Program-made: the position numbers and the translations under genes
In this document: positions 12,981 through 25,600 of the stretch, piece after piece
How positions within the stretch are numbered: position 1 is the first letter of the stretch
Layout of the letters: each line of letters starts with the position of its first letter
Notes under the pieces: model-generated
What the model saw: only the letters and a program-made list of their open reading frames with translations
What the model was told of the DNA's origin: nothing
The model's database searches: none
From: Pratylenchus scribneri
Lineage: Eukaryota > Nematoda > Chromadorea > Rhabditida > Pratylenchidae
NCBI GenBank assembly: GCA_030063045.1
Contig: JAQSEB010000020.1
Coordinates: forward strand, 124,001-188,000
Length of the DNA stretch: 64,000 nucleotides
Direction of reading: 5' to 3'

Positions 12981-14692
12981 TCATCTCAATGAAGGAGCCG
13001 TCTAAAATAAATGAAAAAAATATCTTTTAAAAATCGGATTGAGCTTAAAAACCTGATAGGGAATAACCCTTTTGCAGAGCACTTCATCGTCGAAGCTCAT
13101 CCGATAGCCGCCGGTGCTTTCCATCTTGGTCGGGCGAAAATCGCCGAAATGTGCTCCACTTCGGGTGTTTATGTCATCGGTGGAGAAAATTTTGGGCACA
13201 ATTCCATCGGAGACACGGCTGGGTTTTAGCTCGCCAACACCCTTAAAAATTTTTAATAATTTTTCATCAGAGAGGATTCGAACCCGAGGCCTATTCAAAA
13301 GTGAAGGGTTCACTTCTTTTTGAAAATTAAACTTTTTTGATTAATTTAGTCTATTTCGTCAGTATGTAAACAAGTTCGAAAAAATAACTTCCCCCAATCG
13401 GGTTCGACCTAAATTTTTTGAGATTGAAAATTTTCAAAAAAATTTTTCGAAAATTTTCAAAATTATTTTTGATAAAATTTACTTTAAAATCCAAGCCTAC
13501 ACCTAAAGCTTGGGTTCCGTTCCACCTGAATATACTTAAATTTTCCAAAAATGTGGTTCGAAAATTTCAAAAAATTTTTTTTCTTAAAATTTTTATAAGC
13601 CAGCCTAAATCTAGGGCGGTTATGTCAAACCTGAATCATTTGGATCACATTCCGTCGCCGTTCAATAATATTACTGCCAGCCCGATTGTCCGGATTTCCT
13701 GGTTGGAATTGTCGCCCAATAATTCCGTTGGAATCCGGCGCACATTTCAAATAATCGCCCTTCGTTCCATCATGAAGCCAGACTTTTGCGGTCTGTTGGA
13801 ATTTTTTGATGTTATTTAATTTTTTTTTTTGAAAAATACCTGCAATCGCTGATTTCCCCACATCGGTTCCAAATTATGGCTTTGGACGGAGCCGAGCATG
13901 TGCCGTGGGATGATCCCTTCGGATAGGCCGAGCTGTAGAGTAAAATTTGAGAAATTTTAACGATTCAAAAATTTATCCTAGATCTAAATCTAACTAATCG
14001 ATAGATCTAATCAAAATGATATATTTTGGTTTGGGTTTAACTAATTCTAACTTAGTTTTGATTTTTGAACCATTAAACCAAAAATGGTTTAAACCGTTTA
14101 ATACCCTTTATTGTTGACCAAACCAAAATGGGTTTAAACCGTTTAATACCCTTTAATTGTTGACCAAACCAAAATGGGTTTAAACCGTTTAATATCCTTT
14201 AATTGTTGACCAAACCAAAATGGGTTTAAACCGTTTAATACCCTTTAATTTTTGACCAAACCAAAATTGGTTTAAACCGTTTTATACCCTTTAATTGTTG
14301 ACCAAACCAAAATGGGTTTCAACCGTTTAATACCCTTTAATTATTGACCAAACCATGACAAATTATATAACATTCAATGCGTTTTGACCAGCTCTATCCA
14401 ATTTTGGGTATATGGTTTGTAAACAGCAGGATAAACCTTCCTAAAACCCTTAAACCGTTATAATTATTTGGGTCAATATTTTCATTTATTGATTTGTCCA
14501 ACAAATTTTCAAGTTTTTTTTTAATTTCCATTTTTGTAATACCTTATCATCGCTATCATATGTATGACTGTCCACAACTCGTTCAACATTCCGTCGATGT
14601 GCACCAAAAGAAGTAAGCAATCCCCGTTCATCGGCAATGTTTTTCTCGCTCACTTCAAAAAGCGGTAGAACCGTTTCAGAATGAAGTGAACC
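12981..14692 (-). CDS. Unrecognised multi-exon gene, 5' end not found
   Basis: I do not recognise this protein. Five exons in phase 0 can be read: 14543-14692, 13840-13932, 13631-13792, 13053-13241 and 12981-13001, giving 204 residues and a stop. Borders are canonical (for example CTCTACAG before 13932, CCAACAG before 13792). Content includes PRHMLGSVQSHNLEPMWGNQ, then GDYLKCAPDSNGIIGRQF, NIIERRRNVIQM and KMESTGGYRMSFDDE. It looks soluble: no membrane segment, no repeats. No initiating ATG exon is evident upstream; a transposon occupies 14914-15734, so exon 1 may lie beyond it (a minus-strand ATG with an upstream acceptor occurs near 15,765). The short last exon is the least certain. Confidence 0.72.
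13975..14450 (-). mobile_element. Satellite-bearing element (family S)
   Basis: Six or seven tandem copies, reading in the minus direction, of the unit seen in the RPB10 intron (CGGTTTAAACCCATTTTGGT), bounded by the family's conserved flanks (TATAACATTCAATGCG, CCAATTTTGGGTATATGG). It lies in the intron 13933-14542. Confidence 0.85.
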
Positions 14693-14913
14693 CTAAAAAA
14701 TTAGGAATTTTTATTTGTTTTTTTATTTTCCACTAATCTTTGAATTTTGAACCAAAAATGAGAAAAAGGGCATTTCGTTAATTTTAAATTTATTTTTAAA
14801 TGACATTTAATCCAAAATTTAAAGAGAGATAATAGAAAGTAGAGAAAGAAAGAACAAAAATAGAAAATCAAAAAAAAGCGAAGCGCCGGCGTCGGCTGTC
14901 GGCTCTCAAAAAG

Positions 14914-15734
14914 CACGGCGGCCCGGCTCCCTTACGCACGCGTGCAAGCACGGAATGCCAAATCGATATAAATAAATTTGAAAATAATATCGAAATTTAC
15001 GAATGCACTTCAAATGGCATGTTCTTTATATCATTGCATAGAGCTCGTCAAGCTGATTAAGAATATAGAAAGGATTTTTTGAATTGGTTTGGAAATAAAA
15101 AAGTTATGGCCAATAGAAGTTGGAAATATGCAAATTTTCAAAGTCCTAGAACTCGCTCATAAATAAAAATTTTCAAAAAGTTTCTGGCCCATATTGTAGC
15201 CCATAAAATTCTGCACAAAACTGGAGTTGGAATTTTTGATTCGTCACTCCCGGCCAAAAATATCCACTCTCGAATTTTGGCCATTTTCAAGGCACTCTCC
15301 TGTCTTCAGTTCTTACCCGAACGGCTCAATTTTAGCTTCAATCGAAAGATCACGTCGAGCAGAGTAGGAATATAGCAAAAATTTTGAGAATTGTCCAACA
15401 AATAAAAAAGTTATGGCCATTGGAAAATCGGAAAATTGCAAAACTTTGTTAAGTTAGCAAATTTTTGTATAAGTTGGAAAAATTTCAATTTCTAGCCTAT
15501 TTTGTAGCCCATTAAATTCTGCACTAAACTGTAAGATAGCTTTTGAAACCTATAGAATGGAACAGAGTTATGGTTTCATTTGTAAACCCCATTCGTTTTA
15601 TTGCTCAAGCGCATGAAAATATAATTGTTTTGGCGTAGTGTACGAGGGATAAAAAGAAAACGAGACACAATAAAATATGAAGGAAGAGAGCTAGCTTAAT
15701 TTGCACGCGAACTTAAGGGAACCGGGCCGCCGTG
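14914..15734. mobile_element. Non-autonomous DNA transposon with TIRs and 5-bp TSD
   Basis: An 821-bp element. The left end is CACGGCGGCCCGGCTCCCTT and the right end is the reverse complement of CACGGCGGCCCGGTTCCCTT. The similarity continues inward to about 33 bp (CGCGTGCAA on both sides). It is flanked by the direct repeat AAAAG (14909-14913 and 15735-15739). The interior is AT-rich with two diverged copies of a TTTTGTAGCCCATTAAATTC segment. No transposase frame. Confidence 0.85.
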
Positions 15735-16152
15735 AAAAGTGAAGCTGGCTTGAAGATCGAAGCATCCTGTCAGTAAAATCAAACCTACGAAATATTAGGA
15801 AATGACGCTTTTCATTTATCCCCCACTTTCTTCAATCATCAACGTATTTTTATACTCAAAAATGTTCAGTAAAAATTTTAGAGTTTAAGTTAGCAATTTG
15901 CAAAAGCCAAGGGCCTTAAAACAGGAAATTTCGGAAAATGTTTTAGTAAAATTTAAATAAACCGTAGCCGATCTTAAACATAGCGCCTAGTCCTAATCTA
16001 AAAGCCTTTATCTTAAGGACATAAGGGAAGGGTTAGGCTGAAAAACTAAAGGTCCTGGTCCAATTCCAATATTTATTGATTTTATTTTTCATTAACTATA
16101 AACATTAATCTGCTGACATTTAAGATTAGTGATTTTTCCAAGCATTTTTATT

Positions 16153-19100
16153 ATGCTACTAAATTCCAAATATGTGGCCTCGCAAATGGAGAAAGCCGGC
16201 ACCACATCCAGCTCATTCAATAGTGCCGCCACCGTTCCAATAAAACCCGCAACTTCCAAAAAAGCGACAGTGGCCAAGGCCGCCAAATCACCCAAAACAA
16301 CACCAACGACGACAAGCAAACAAATGAAATTGAAAACGACGCCAAGCACCAGTGGCAAATCAACGGCAAAACGGTCGCGATTGATTGCCACAGCCAAAGT
16401 AGGCGATTCGCCCAATGGAACGGTCAAAGTGATCAAGGAACGGCAACGAGTCAAAAGTAAGCCAATAATGGCAATGGGCAAAATGGGCACACAAAAACAA
16501 GAACAAAGCCAAAACCAAAAGACAAAAGCGCCAAGAAAAATACAATCCCAAACCAAAATAGACCAATGGCTGAATGGGGAAATTGTCGAATTGGCACCAC
16601 CGCCGCCAATGGAAACGATGGATGATGGACAACCGGGCACTTCGAACACATCATTGGTGGCAATGGCAAAAACAACGACGACAAAAATGGATGACATTTA
16701 CTTCATTGACGATGACTCAAACCCATCGCCGAATTCGGGCGCCGGCACCAGCCAGTTGCCTCCGCCGCCCGCATTTTTCATTGATGAGGACTCTAACGCC
16801 ACGACAATGTGCGGGGGCACCGGCACAACATGTTCTACGGCAACAAATTTTACCGCAGCAACGAAAAATACGAAGAAAAATTGGACTCTTCCACCGGCCC
16901 AAATTCCTGTCGATTTCGACCCAAACGCCGGCACAATTGCCGCCCAACAACATTTGAAAATGGGAGCCGGTGAATTCCAATCGCGCACCGCCCTAATCGA
17001 TCAAATCCAACAGCTGCCGGAAAAGCAGCGCAAAATGCAATTGTTGAGGGAAATCTTCAAGCATCAATGTTTTCGCAGTCACGTCCAACGGGATGCGATC
17101 AATTGCATCATTAAAAGTGAGCACAGGTTTTTAGTTTAGACCAAAAAATATAATTAAATTTTATAAATTTTTATGGTACAGTTTTATGGGTTTTCAAACA
17201 AATTCATCCCATCTTCTCAAAATTAGGCAATGGATTTCAGAGTTAATTTAAGAGACCCATGGCTGGGCTGGCCTTGGACCACCGGTAACCGGTTTCATTT
17301 TTTGTTCGAATTTTAATATATTTCGGCTCAGCCAGAACACTGAAATGTACAATAGAATGCATAAAAAAATGCAATAAAACCGAAAAAATAATTTCCCCTG
17401 TACCTATACTGATTCGAACCTGAGACCTATATTTTTAGGGTCCCCTCTTTTCCTTAGGTTTAAAATTTTCAAAAAATTTTTTTTTGCAAAAATTTTCTTA
17501 AATTCTAAACACCCTAAATTTTGTAACATTTAAGAGTCCCCTCCCCCTCCTTGAGTTAAAAATTTTTCAAAAAATTGTTTAGGCAAAATTTTCTTTATAA
17601 ATCCTAAACAGCCTAAATCTAGCCGAATCTTATAAGCCTTATTTTTTTTCCAAACTGAGACTGCAAAAACTAATGATTTTTTCTTGGAGATTTTCAAAAT
17701 TTTGAACCTAACCAACCAAATGGAATAATAAAATTTAGTTTTTTAAAAAAATTTTTTCTGCAATTAAATTTTACTATTTAGCTTTAAAATTGAGTTTATT
17801 TCAAATTTATTTTTCAAATTTTCTTTAATTTTAATAAAATTTTTCTTTCGATTTTTTTTGAAATTTTTTCTAAATTTTATTTTTTGCAGAATCGTCGGAT
17901 GTTTTTGTGTCACTGCCAACTGGGGCTGGCAAATCCCTCTGCTACCAGCTGCCCGCCTGCTTCCACCCCGGCATTACCATCGTTTTTTCACCGCTCCTTG
18001 CCCTCATCCAGGACCAAATGTGTTCGTTGCGGGCACTCGGCATTCCATGCGTCTCGTTGAATTCCACACTCAAGGAGGACGAGCGACGCGACATTATACG
18101 TGTAAGTCAATGAGGAATATTTTTGAATTTTTTGTTGAAATTTTTGAAATTTGATGATTTTTAATCAAATTTTTGAAATTTTTTGATGAATTTTTAATCA
18201 AATTTTTTTTGCTGAATTTTTAATTAAAATTTTAAAATTTTTTGCTGAATTTTTAATTAAATTTTTAATTTTTTTTTGCTGAATTTTTAATTCTGAATTT
18301 TTGATCAAATTTTTATTTTAAAATTTTTTACTGAATTTTTAATCAAATTTTTGAAATTTTTTGATGAATTTTTAATCAAATTTTTGAAATTTTTTGATGA
18401 ATTTTTAATCAAATTTTTGTTTTTTGATGAATTTTTAATCAAATTTTTAAAATTTTCTGAATTTTTAATCAAATTTTTTTGCTGAATTTTTAATTTCCAA
18501 AATTTTTAATTAAATTTTAAATTTTTTTTTGCCGATTTTTTAAATAATTTTTTTCTAATTTTTATAGGAATTGCACGGCACGCCCAGTTTTCGAATTCTC
18601 TATCTGACACCGGAATCCGCTGCGCTCGAATACATTCGAAGCATTTTGAGCCGACTTTGCCAACGTCAAATGATCAATTATTTTGTGGTCGATGAGGTCA
18701 GCAAAATTAATTTTTATTTTTTTTTTTATTATTTTAATTAATTTAATTTTTTATTTAATTTATTTTATTTAATTTAAAAAATTTTTAAAATTTTTCATAT
18801 TTTTAGGCCCATTGCGTTTCCCAATGGGGTCATTCCTTTCGGCCTGAATATTTGAAGCTGAAAGCGCTGCGACAATGTGATCCCGATGGAAATGTTAGTA
18901 AAATTGAGAAAATTTTAAAAATTCAATAAAAAAATTTCAAAATTTTTTTCAAAAAAATTTCCAAAATTTCCCCCAAAATTTAAATTTTTTTGCGATTTTT
19001 TAGGTCCGTTGGATTGCACTGACGGCTACGGCAAATTTGAAGACGGAGACAGATGTGCTCGACCAATTACAGTTGAAAAGGGTGGAAAAATTCAAAATGT

Positions 19101-22100
19101 CCACATACCGGCCCAATCTCCATTATGATGTCGTCATTCGTGAATCACTATTACCTCAAAGAGCCGAAGCCCATATGGTCAGTGTAAAAATTAATTTATT
19201 TAATTTTGTATAATTTAAAAAATTTAATGATTTTTTAAAAAATTTTCTGGATTTTTTTAAAAACTGGGCATAGCATAGCCAATTTTAATTTTTTAAATTT
19301 AAATAATTTTTATTATTTAAGATTTTATTTTAAAATATTTTTCTTACCGTTTTTAAAAATTTTTTTGGCAGGAGATTTTTAATTTGCTAATTTGAGGTTT
19401 TAATTAATTTAAAATTTTTATATTAAATATTTTAATTTTTTTTAAAGAATTTTTTAAACAATTTTTTTTCTGGGCAGATGGCAGTAGCAATTTTTATTTT
19501 ATTTTTTAAAAAAATAATATATTTTTAGAATTTTCCATTTTTGAAAAAATTTATGGTCTAGAAAAATTTAATTACCAATTTCAAATTTTTATTATTAAAA
19601 TATATTTTTTTTTATTTTTTTGATTTTTTTCCTTCCAATTTTCTAATTTTATTTTTAATTAATTAAATTAATTTTCACAGGTGAATTTTATTCGCAAAAT
19701 TTTGCTCGACGCCAATGAGAAACGCCTAATGGAGGGAAAAGAGCCGGAGCCAAGCAGCGGAATTGTTTATTGCCAAACCAAGGCAGAATGTGAACAAATG
19801 GTTGGAGTGCTCAAATCGGGCGGAATTGATGCCGCATATTACCATGCCGGATTGAATAACAAGGTTTTTTTATTGAGGGGAAAAATCACTAATTTTGAGA
19901 TATTTGAAATAAAAATTGGCCTAAATTAATTTAAATAATTAAAATAAAATTTGGCCTAAATTAATTTAATAAATTTATATAAAATTTAGTAAATTTATAT
20001 AAAATTTAGCCTAAATTAATTTAAAAATTAAAATAAAATTTACACAAATTAATTTAAAAAAATTAAAATTAAATTCGATTTAAATATTTTGAAAATTTAA
20101 TAAATTTTTGACACATTTAATTTTTATTTTAGGATCGAAATGAGGTCCAACGGAAATGGACGGCCGATGAATTGCCGGTGGTGGTGGCCACAATCGCATT
20201 TGGGATGGGCGTGGACAAGGCCACAGTCAGGTTTGGATTTTTCAATGATTTTTTAAAATTTTTCTAAATAAATTTCTTAAAAATTGAAAGTAATTTAATA
20301 AAAATTTTTGTAAAATCCTAAAATTATTTTAATTTTTTTTGTGTAGTAAAATATTTTTTAAAATTTTATTCACACAAATTTTATCCATCTCACAGACAAG
20401 CCCAGAAAAATATAATTTTTATTTTTTTGTAGTAAATAAAATAGTTTTTTCATTTGAATACATATCCAAAAAATTTTTTTTTTTCAATTTCAAAAATAAC
20501 AAAAATTAATATTTTTTTATTTTTTATTTAAATAAAATAAATTTTCAAAAATTTTTCCGCACAAATTTTAATTCTCCCCAATATCCAAACACAAAATTTT
20601 TTTTAATTTTTTAAAATCATTTTTTATAAATAAATTTAATTTTTGTAAATAAAATTTAATTTCTAAATATTCCTCCAGATTTGTGATCCATTGGAATCCG
20701 CCAAACAACATGGCCTCATATTACCAAGAATCTGGACGAGCCGGTCGCGACAACAAACGGAGCTATTGCCGAATTTATTACTCGCGCGATTTCCAATGGA
20801 TGATGAATTATCGGCTGAACAGTGCACTGGCGCAAATTAGCCGGGATAAAAAAGTACATCTTGAATCAATTTTACAAAATAATATTTTTAAATTTAGAAT
20901 CAGAAGGAAAATAAGGCGGGAATTGAACAGAGGCGGCAGGAAATTCGACGCGGATTCGAGCAAATGGTTGAATATTTGGAGAAGCCAAGGTCAGTGTAAA
21001 AAATTTTTATTAAAAATTTTTAGGCTTTAATAAAATTTGACTAAAAAACTGGAAATTTCTTTAGCCAAAAAATGCCTAATTTGGAGAAATAGCTAAAATA
21101 TATAAGAGAAAAATTTTTAAATTAATTAATTTTTTAGCTGATTGTCATAATTTGGGAAAATAAAAATATGCAAAAATATATAGGAGGAGAATTTTTATTT
21201 TAAAAAATTAGGCATTGAAATTTTACCAAAATATATCAATTTTCTATGGCCAAAAATAGACCATTTTTTTTCAATTATTTTGTAAAAAATTTAAGACATT
21301 TTTAAATGGTTTATTCAACCTATTATAAATAAATTTTAAAAATAATTGAGAAAATAAAAATATACCAAAATATGGTCTTTCTTTAAAGAATAAAATTTTC
21401 TTACACTGCTTACCAAAAATTTCCATAATTTTTAATTGTTAATTAATTTTCTCATAATTTTTATAGCTGCCGTCACGCCTTAATTGGCCGCTATTTTGAT
21501 GACAAAGTGGAGGCGTGCAAAACGAATTGCGATTTTTGCAAGGACCCAAAAAAGGTGCAAAATGGATTGAAATTCTTGGAGCAAACGCCGCAGCAAATGG
21601 CACAAATTCGGGCAGCACCCAACCCGACGGCGAAAGATGATGAACCCCTTTATGGCGGTGGACGGGCTGGGTTCGTTTTTCCATTTAATATTTAATTTGA
21701 TAACAAAATTTAGAAAATTTTAAAAAATTTATTTAGAATTTTCTGTAGAAAAAATTTATAAAAAAAATTTTTCAAAATTTTGTTCGGTTGAATTTTTTTT
21801 CTAGAAAAAATTCAAAAAAATTTATGTTTTATTGGTTGAATTTTTAGAAAAATATTTTTAAAAAATTTTTTTAAATTTTGTTAGGTTGAATTTTCTGTTA
21901 AAAAATTTTTAAAAATTTAGGTTAAATTTTTGTAGAAAAAATTTAAAATTTTTATTTGTTTAGAAAAAATTTTTAAAATTTTTTAGTTTGAAATTTATCT
22001 GTATGAAATATTTTAACATTTTAAATAGAAATTTTTCTCTGGAAAAAATTTTTAAAATATTGTTAGGTTGAATTTTTTATAGAAAAAATTAAAATATTTT

Positions 22101-22589
22101 TAATTTTATTTGATTAAATTTTTCAGTAGAAAAAAATTTTTAAAAAATTAAAAAATTTTATTAGGCATAGAAATTTTTATTTAGAAAAAATTTTTAAAAA
22201 ATATATTAATTTTATTAAATTAATTTAATAATTTAGGCTTCTTCACGACGCAGACTATTCGGGTTATGAGAATGGAAGGGATGATGACGAAGACGATGAT
22301 GATGGATATGCCGGTGGCCGACACGGAGACGCTGAAAAGGAGGAACGACTTCGAATCAGATCGCTGGTACATAATCAACTGAGGAAGAGGCGAAGTTCAA
22401 AAGGTCCCAAAAATTAGAAAATATAAAAAAATATTGAAAAATATTCTTTTGGGCGAAAAATTAATAAAAAAACTTAAAATTTCGGATTAAAATTAAAAAA
22501 TTTTCTTAAAAATTTAATTTAAATATTTTTAATTTTATTTTTTTTCAGCATTCTCCAAGCCAAAATCTCCTCTGCTCCGTCGAAAATGA
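16153..22589 (+). CDS. RecQ-family DNA helicase, RECQ5-like
   Basis: ATP-dependent 3'-5' DNA helicase acting in nuclear recombination control and replication-fork repair. Twelve exons (16153-17116, 17890-18101, 18568-18696, 18807-18893, 19004-19177, 19681-19863, 20133-20230, 20679-20853, 20898-20989, 21467-21670, 22237-22403, 22549-22589) give 841 aa. Motifs are in order: Walker [17 protein letters not shown] box [49 protein letters not shown], then a RecQ zinc cluster C-R-H and CKTNCDFC. Spacing and wording fit RECQ5 rather than BLM or WRN, and no HRDC domain is seen. Odd: roughly 300 residues of Thr/Lys/Ala-rich low complexity precede the helicase. The start is the first in-frame ATG; 16186 is an alternative. 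A short acidic stretch and a basic tail (SPLLRRK) end it. Confidence 0.95.
18102..18567. repeat. Tandem AT repeat in RecQ intron 2
   Basis: Most of this intron is tandem TGAATTTTTAATCAAATTTT-type units of about 27-30 bp with indels. Similar intron-filling AT repeats are seen at about 21,690-22,220 (TTAGGTTGAATTTT / AGAAAAAATTT units) in the same gene. Confidence 0.75.
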
Positions 22590-22681
22590 GAATGATGAGA
22601 AGTGCTCAATTGAATTTTACACCAGAATTGATGATTGTTTTTTATGCTGCTCTTTCGAATGACCTTTCCCATTTTTTTTGT

Positions 22682-25600
22682 TTAATTTATTGGATGATAT
22701 TTAATTTTTTTTTGTAAAATTTCCACAATTAAGTTTTCCGAATTGAATAAAAATTGCATCCAAATTTTCAACCTCACCTGAACCAATTCGATATGGCCTT
22801 GTTCAATTTGAATTTTCGGGTCTCGATGGGTGCCGAATGCGCCCATTCCGGTTTGGGTTTGAAGTGAGGGGCAATTCTCCCATGGAAGAACGAAGGGCAT
22901 TTCGATGGATTCACTGGAAAAAACATTGATTCATAATAATGATTTTTTATTGAGAAAATCCTCCCTTAATATAATTTGGCGAGGCGAAACCATCCCTAAT
23001 TTAAAATTAAAAACCAATACCCAGTTGATACCACAGATGGTACCCCACCTGGTACCGGACATCAGCAGCTCAGATTGTCCCGTACCGTACACATGTGCTT
23101 TTGGCCATTGTGTGTATGGGACATTAGATTGTCCCGTACTCCACCTGTTATAGTACCCCACTTGGTACCGGACATCAGATTGTCCCGTACCGTACACATG
23201 TGCTATTGGCAATTGTATGTATGCGACCTCAGCTGGTACCGTACTCCACCTGTTATAGTACCCCACTTGGTATTGGTATCCAGAGTGTACCATACTCCAC
23301 CTGGTACCCCACCTGGCGAATTTACAATTACAATTATAAAACTGAGGAGGAATTACAATTACAAATCGGATGAAATTAATTTAACAATTCCTCAAACTAG
23401 GTGAATAAAAAGCTTGTACTTTATATCACTCTTCGCCAAATTTTATACAGAAAACTGCTTACGTTCTCTCCTTCCTTGCGTACATTTTCGCCGGCCTATT
23501 ACCATGGCTCACCTCCTCCCGTCCAATTTCCCATAAATGTCGTTCTTCCGGTGGCATTTCAATCGCCTCTGTTTCAAATGTGAATTTTGGTAAAAATCCC
23601 AAAACCCCTAACCGGGAGGCGGCCTCGGCGGTGGTACCCATTTTCGCGGTGGCCTCTCCTTCTTTTCCTTCTTCGTCTTCTTCTTCTTTTTCTTCTTCTT
23701 CCCTCCTCGTTTTCGTCTCTTCCGTTTCGGTCCTCCATCCTCCTCCTCTTCCGCTTCTTCATCTTCCACATTTTCTTTGTCTTCATCTTCTTCACCTTCC
23801 ATTTCTTCTTCCTCACCTTCAAAGGAGAAAAATATTTTGCATCAAAAGTAATTTTTGACTTATAAGAAACCGGTTTTAAACCCTACAATCCTTATACCAA
23901 TTTGTAGATCTCATCGAGACGCATGAGGCGCATTGAATGGTATAAAAATGTCATGGATTGTTCAAAATTTAATGGTATTAAACCGTTTAAACCATATATC
24001 CAATTTTTGGTTTAAAACTCTTTAATTTTGTGCCAAACCATGACAAATAATGTACCAATCGATGCGCCTCGATGAGATCTACAAAATGGTATAAAGTTTG
24101 TAGGGTCTAAACCCCAGTTTCTGATTTATTAGAAGTCAAAAACTACTTTTGATGCAAAAAATGTATCCCCTCCCCATTCTTCCCCCCTTCCATTCCTTTA
24201 CCTTCCATTTCCGTCTCTTCGCCTTCCATTTCCGTTTGTTCCCCTTCCATTTCAGTCTCTTCTTCTCCTTCCAATTCTTCCCCTTCCAATTCTTCTCCTT
24301 CATCAATTTCCTCATCCTCCCCTTCATCCATTTCTTCATCTTCCACGCATTCTTCTCCCTCTTCCTTTTTCTCTTCTTCTTCCTTGGCCTCATCCTCTTT
24401 TTCCCCTTTCTTCTTCGTCTCTTCCTTCTTTTTTGCTGGTTCTGGCGCCTTTTTTACCTCCGGCTTTTTCGTGACAGCCGGTTTCTTCGTGACGCCACCC
24501 GAAACCGGTTTGGCAATTTTTTCCGGCAATTTTGGTGGCGGTTTCCCTTTTGCCACCTCTGCCGTTGGCTTCCCTCCTTCTTCTTTTGGCCCCACTTCCC
24601 CAGCTTCTTCCCGCCTCTTCTCTTCCTCATATTTCTCCTTCTCTTCCGGAAACAGAATTGGCTCAATGATCAGTGGATTGTCGCGATACTCAGGGGCAGA
24701 GGATTTGTACGGTTGCGGTTTGGGTGGCGGCTTCCAATAGGTCGCTTCCGCACCTTTGGACACTGCCGGCAATTCCCATTTGAATTGCTTTTTGGGAGGG
24801 GGCGATGGTAGCTTTGGGGGATTCTTCAGGATTCTGGCCAACAAATTGCCTCGGGGCACATTGTCAATAATCTGTAGGAATTTTGGTGGCATTTATTTCT
24901 CATTTTCGGTGTTTATGGAGTTTTTCCCTACAAGTGAATGAGGACGATGATGATGATGAAGAAGAAGAAGAAGAAGATGATGATAATGATGATGATGAAG
25001 AAGAAGAAGAAAGTGATGATGATGATGAAGAAAAAGATGATGATGATGAAGAAGAAGAAGAAGATGAGGGTGAAGAAGATGATGAGGATGATGAAGAAAA
25101 AGAAGAAGATGATGATAATGAGGATGATGAAGATGAAGAAGAAGAAGATGATGATGATAATGATGATGATGAAGAAGAAGAAGAAAGTGATGATGTAAGA
25201 TGATGATGATGATGAAGAAGAAGAAGAAGATGAGGGTGAAAAGAAGAAGATGATGATAATGAGGATGATGATGAAGAAGAAGAAGATGAGGGTGATGAGG
25301 ATGATGAAGAAAAAGAAGAAGATGATGATAATGAGGATGATGAAGATGAAGAAGATGATGAGGATGATGAAGAAAAAGAAGAAGATATGATGATGATGAG
25401 GATGTTGAAGAAGAAGATGATGATGAGGATGTTGAAGAAGAAGATGAGGATGGAGAAGAATAAGGTGATGGAATTATGATAAAATTAATGATAAGGATGA
25501 TGAAGAAGATGAGGATGATGATGATGGAGATGAGTATGAGGGAGTTAACGATAAAAATGATGAAAAGGATCACCTCAGTCAGCTTCATCTTCTTCATCAT

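Noticed and set aside
14701..14916. A 71-codon minus-strand frame as exon 1 of the unrecognised gene
   Set aside because: Its hydrophobic F/K-rich content looks intronic, it runs past the acceptor at 14,693 only out of context, and it ends in the transposon terminus.
16360..16988. Minus-strand hydrophobic frames opposite RecQ exon 1
   Set aside because: Antisense of a Thr/Lys/Ala-rich coding exon; the sense strand joins in phase to the helicase core.
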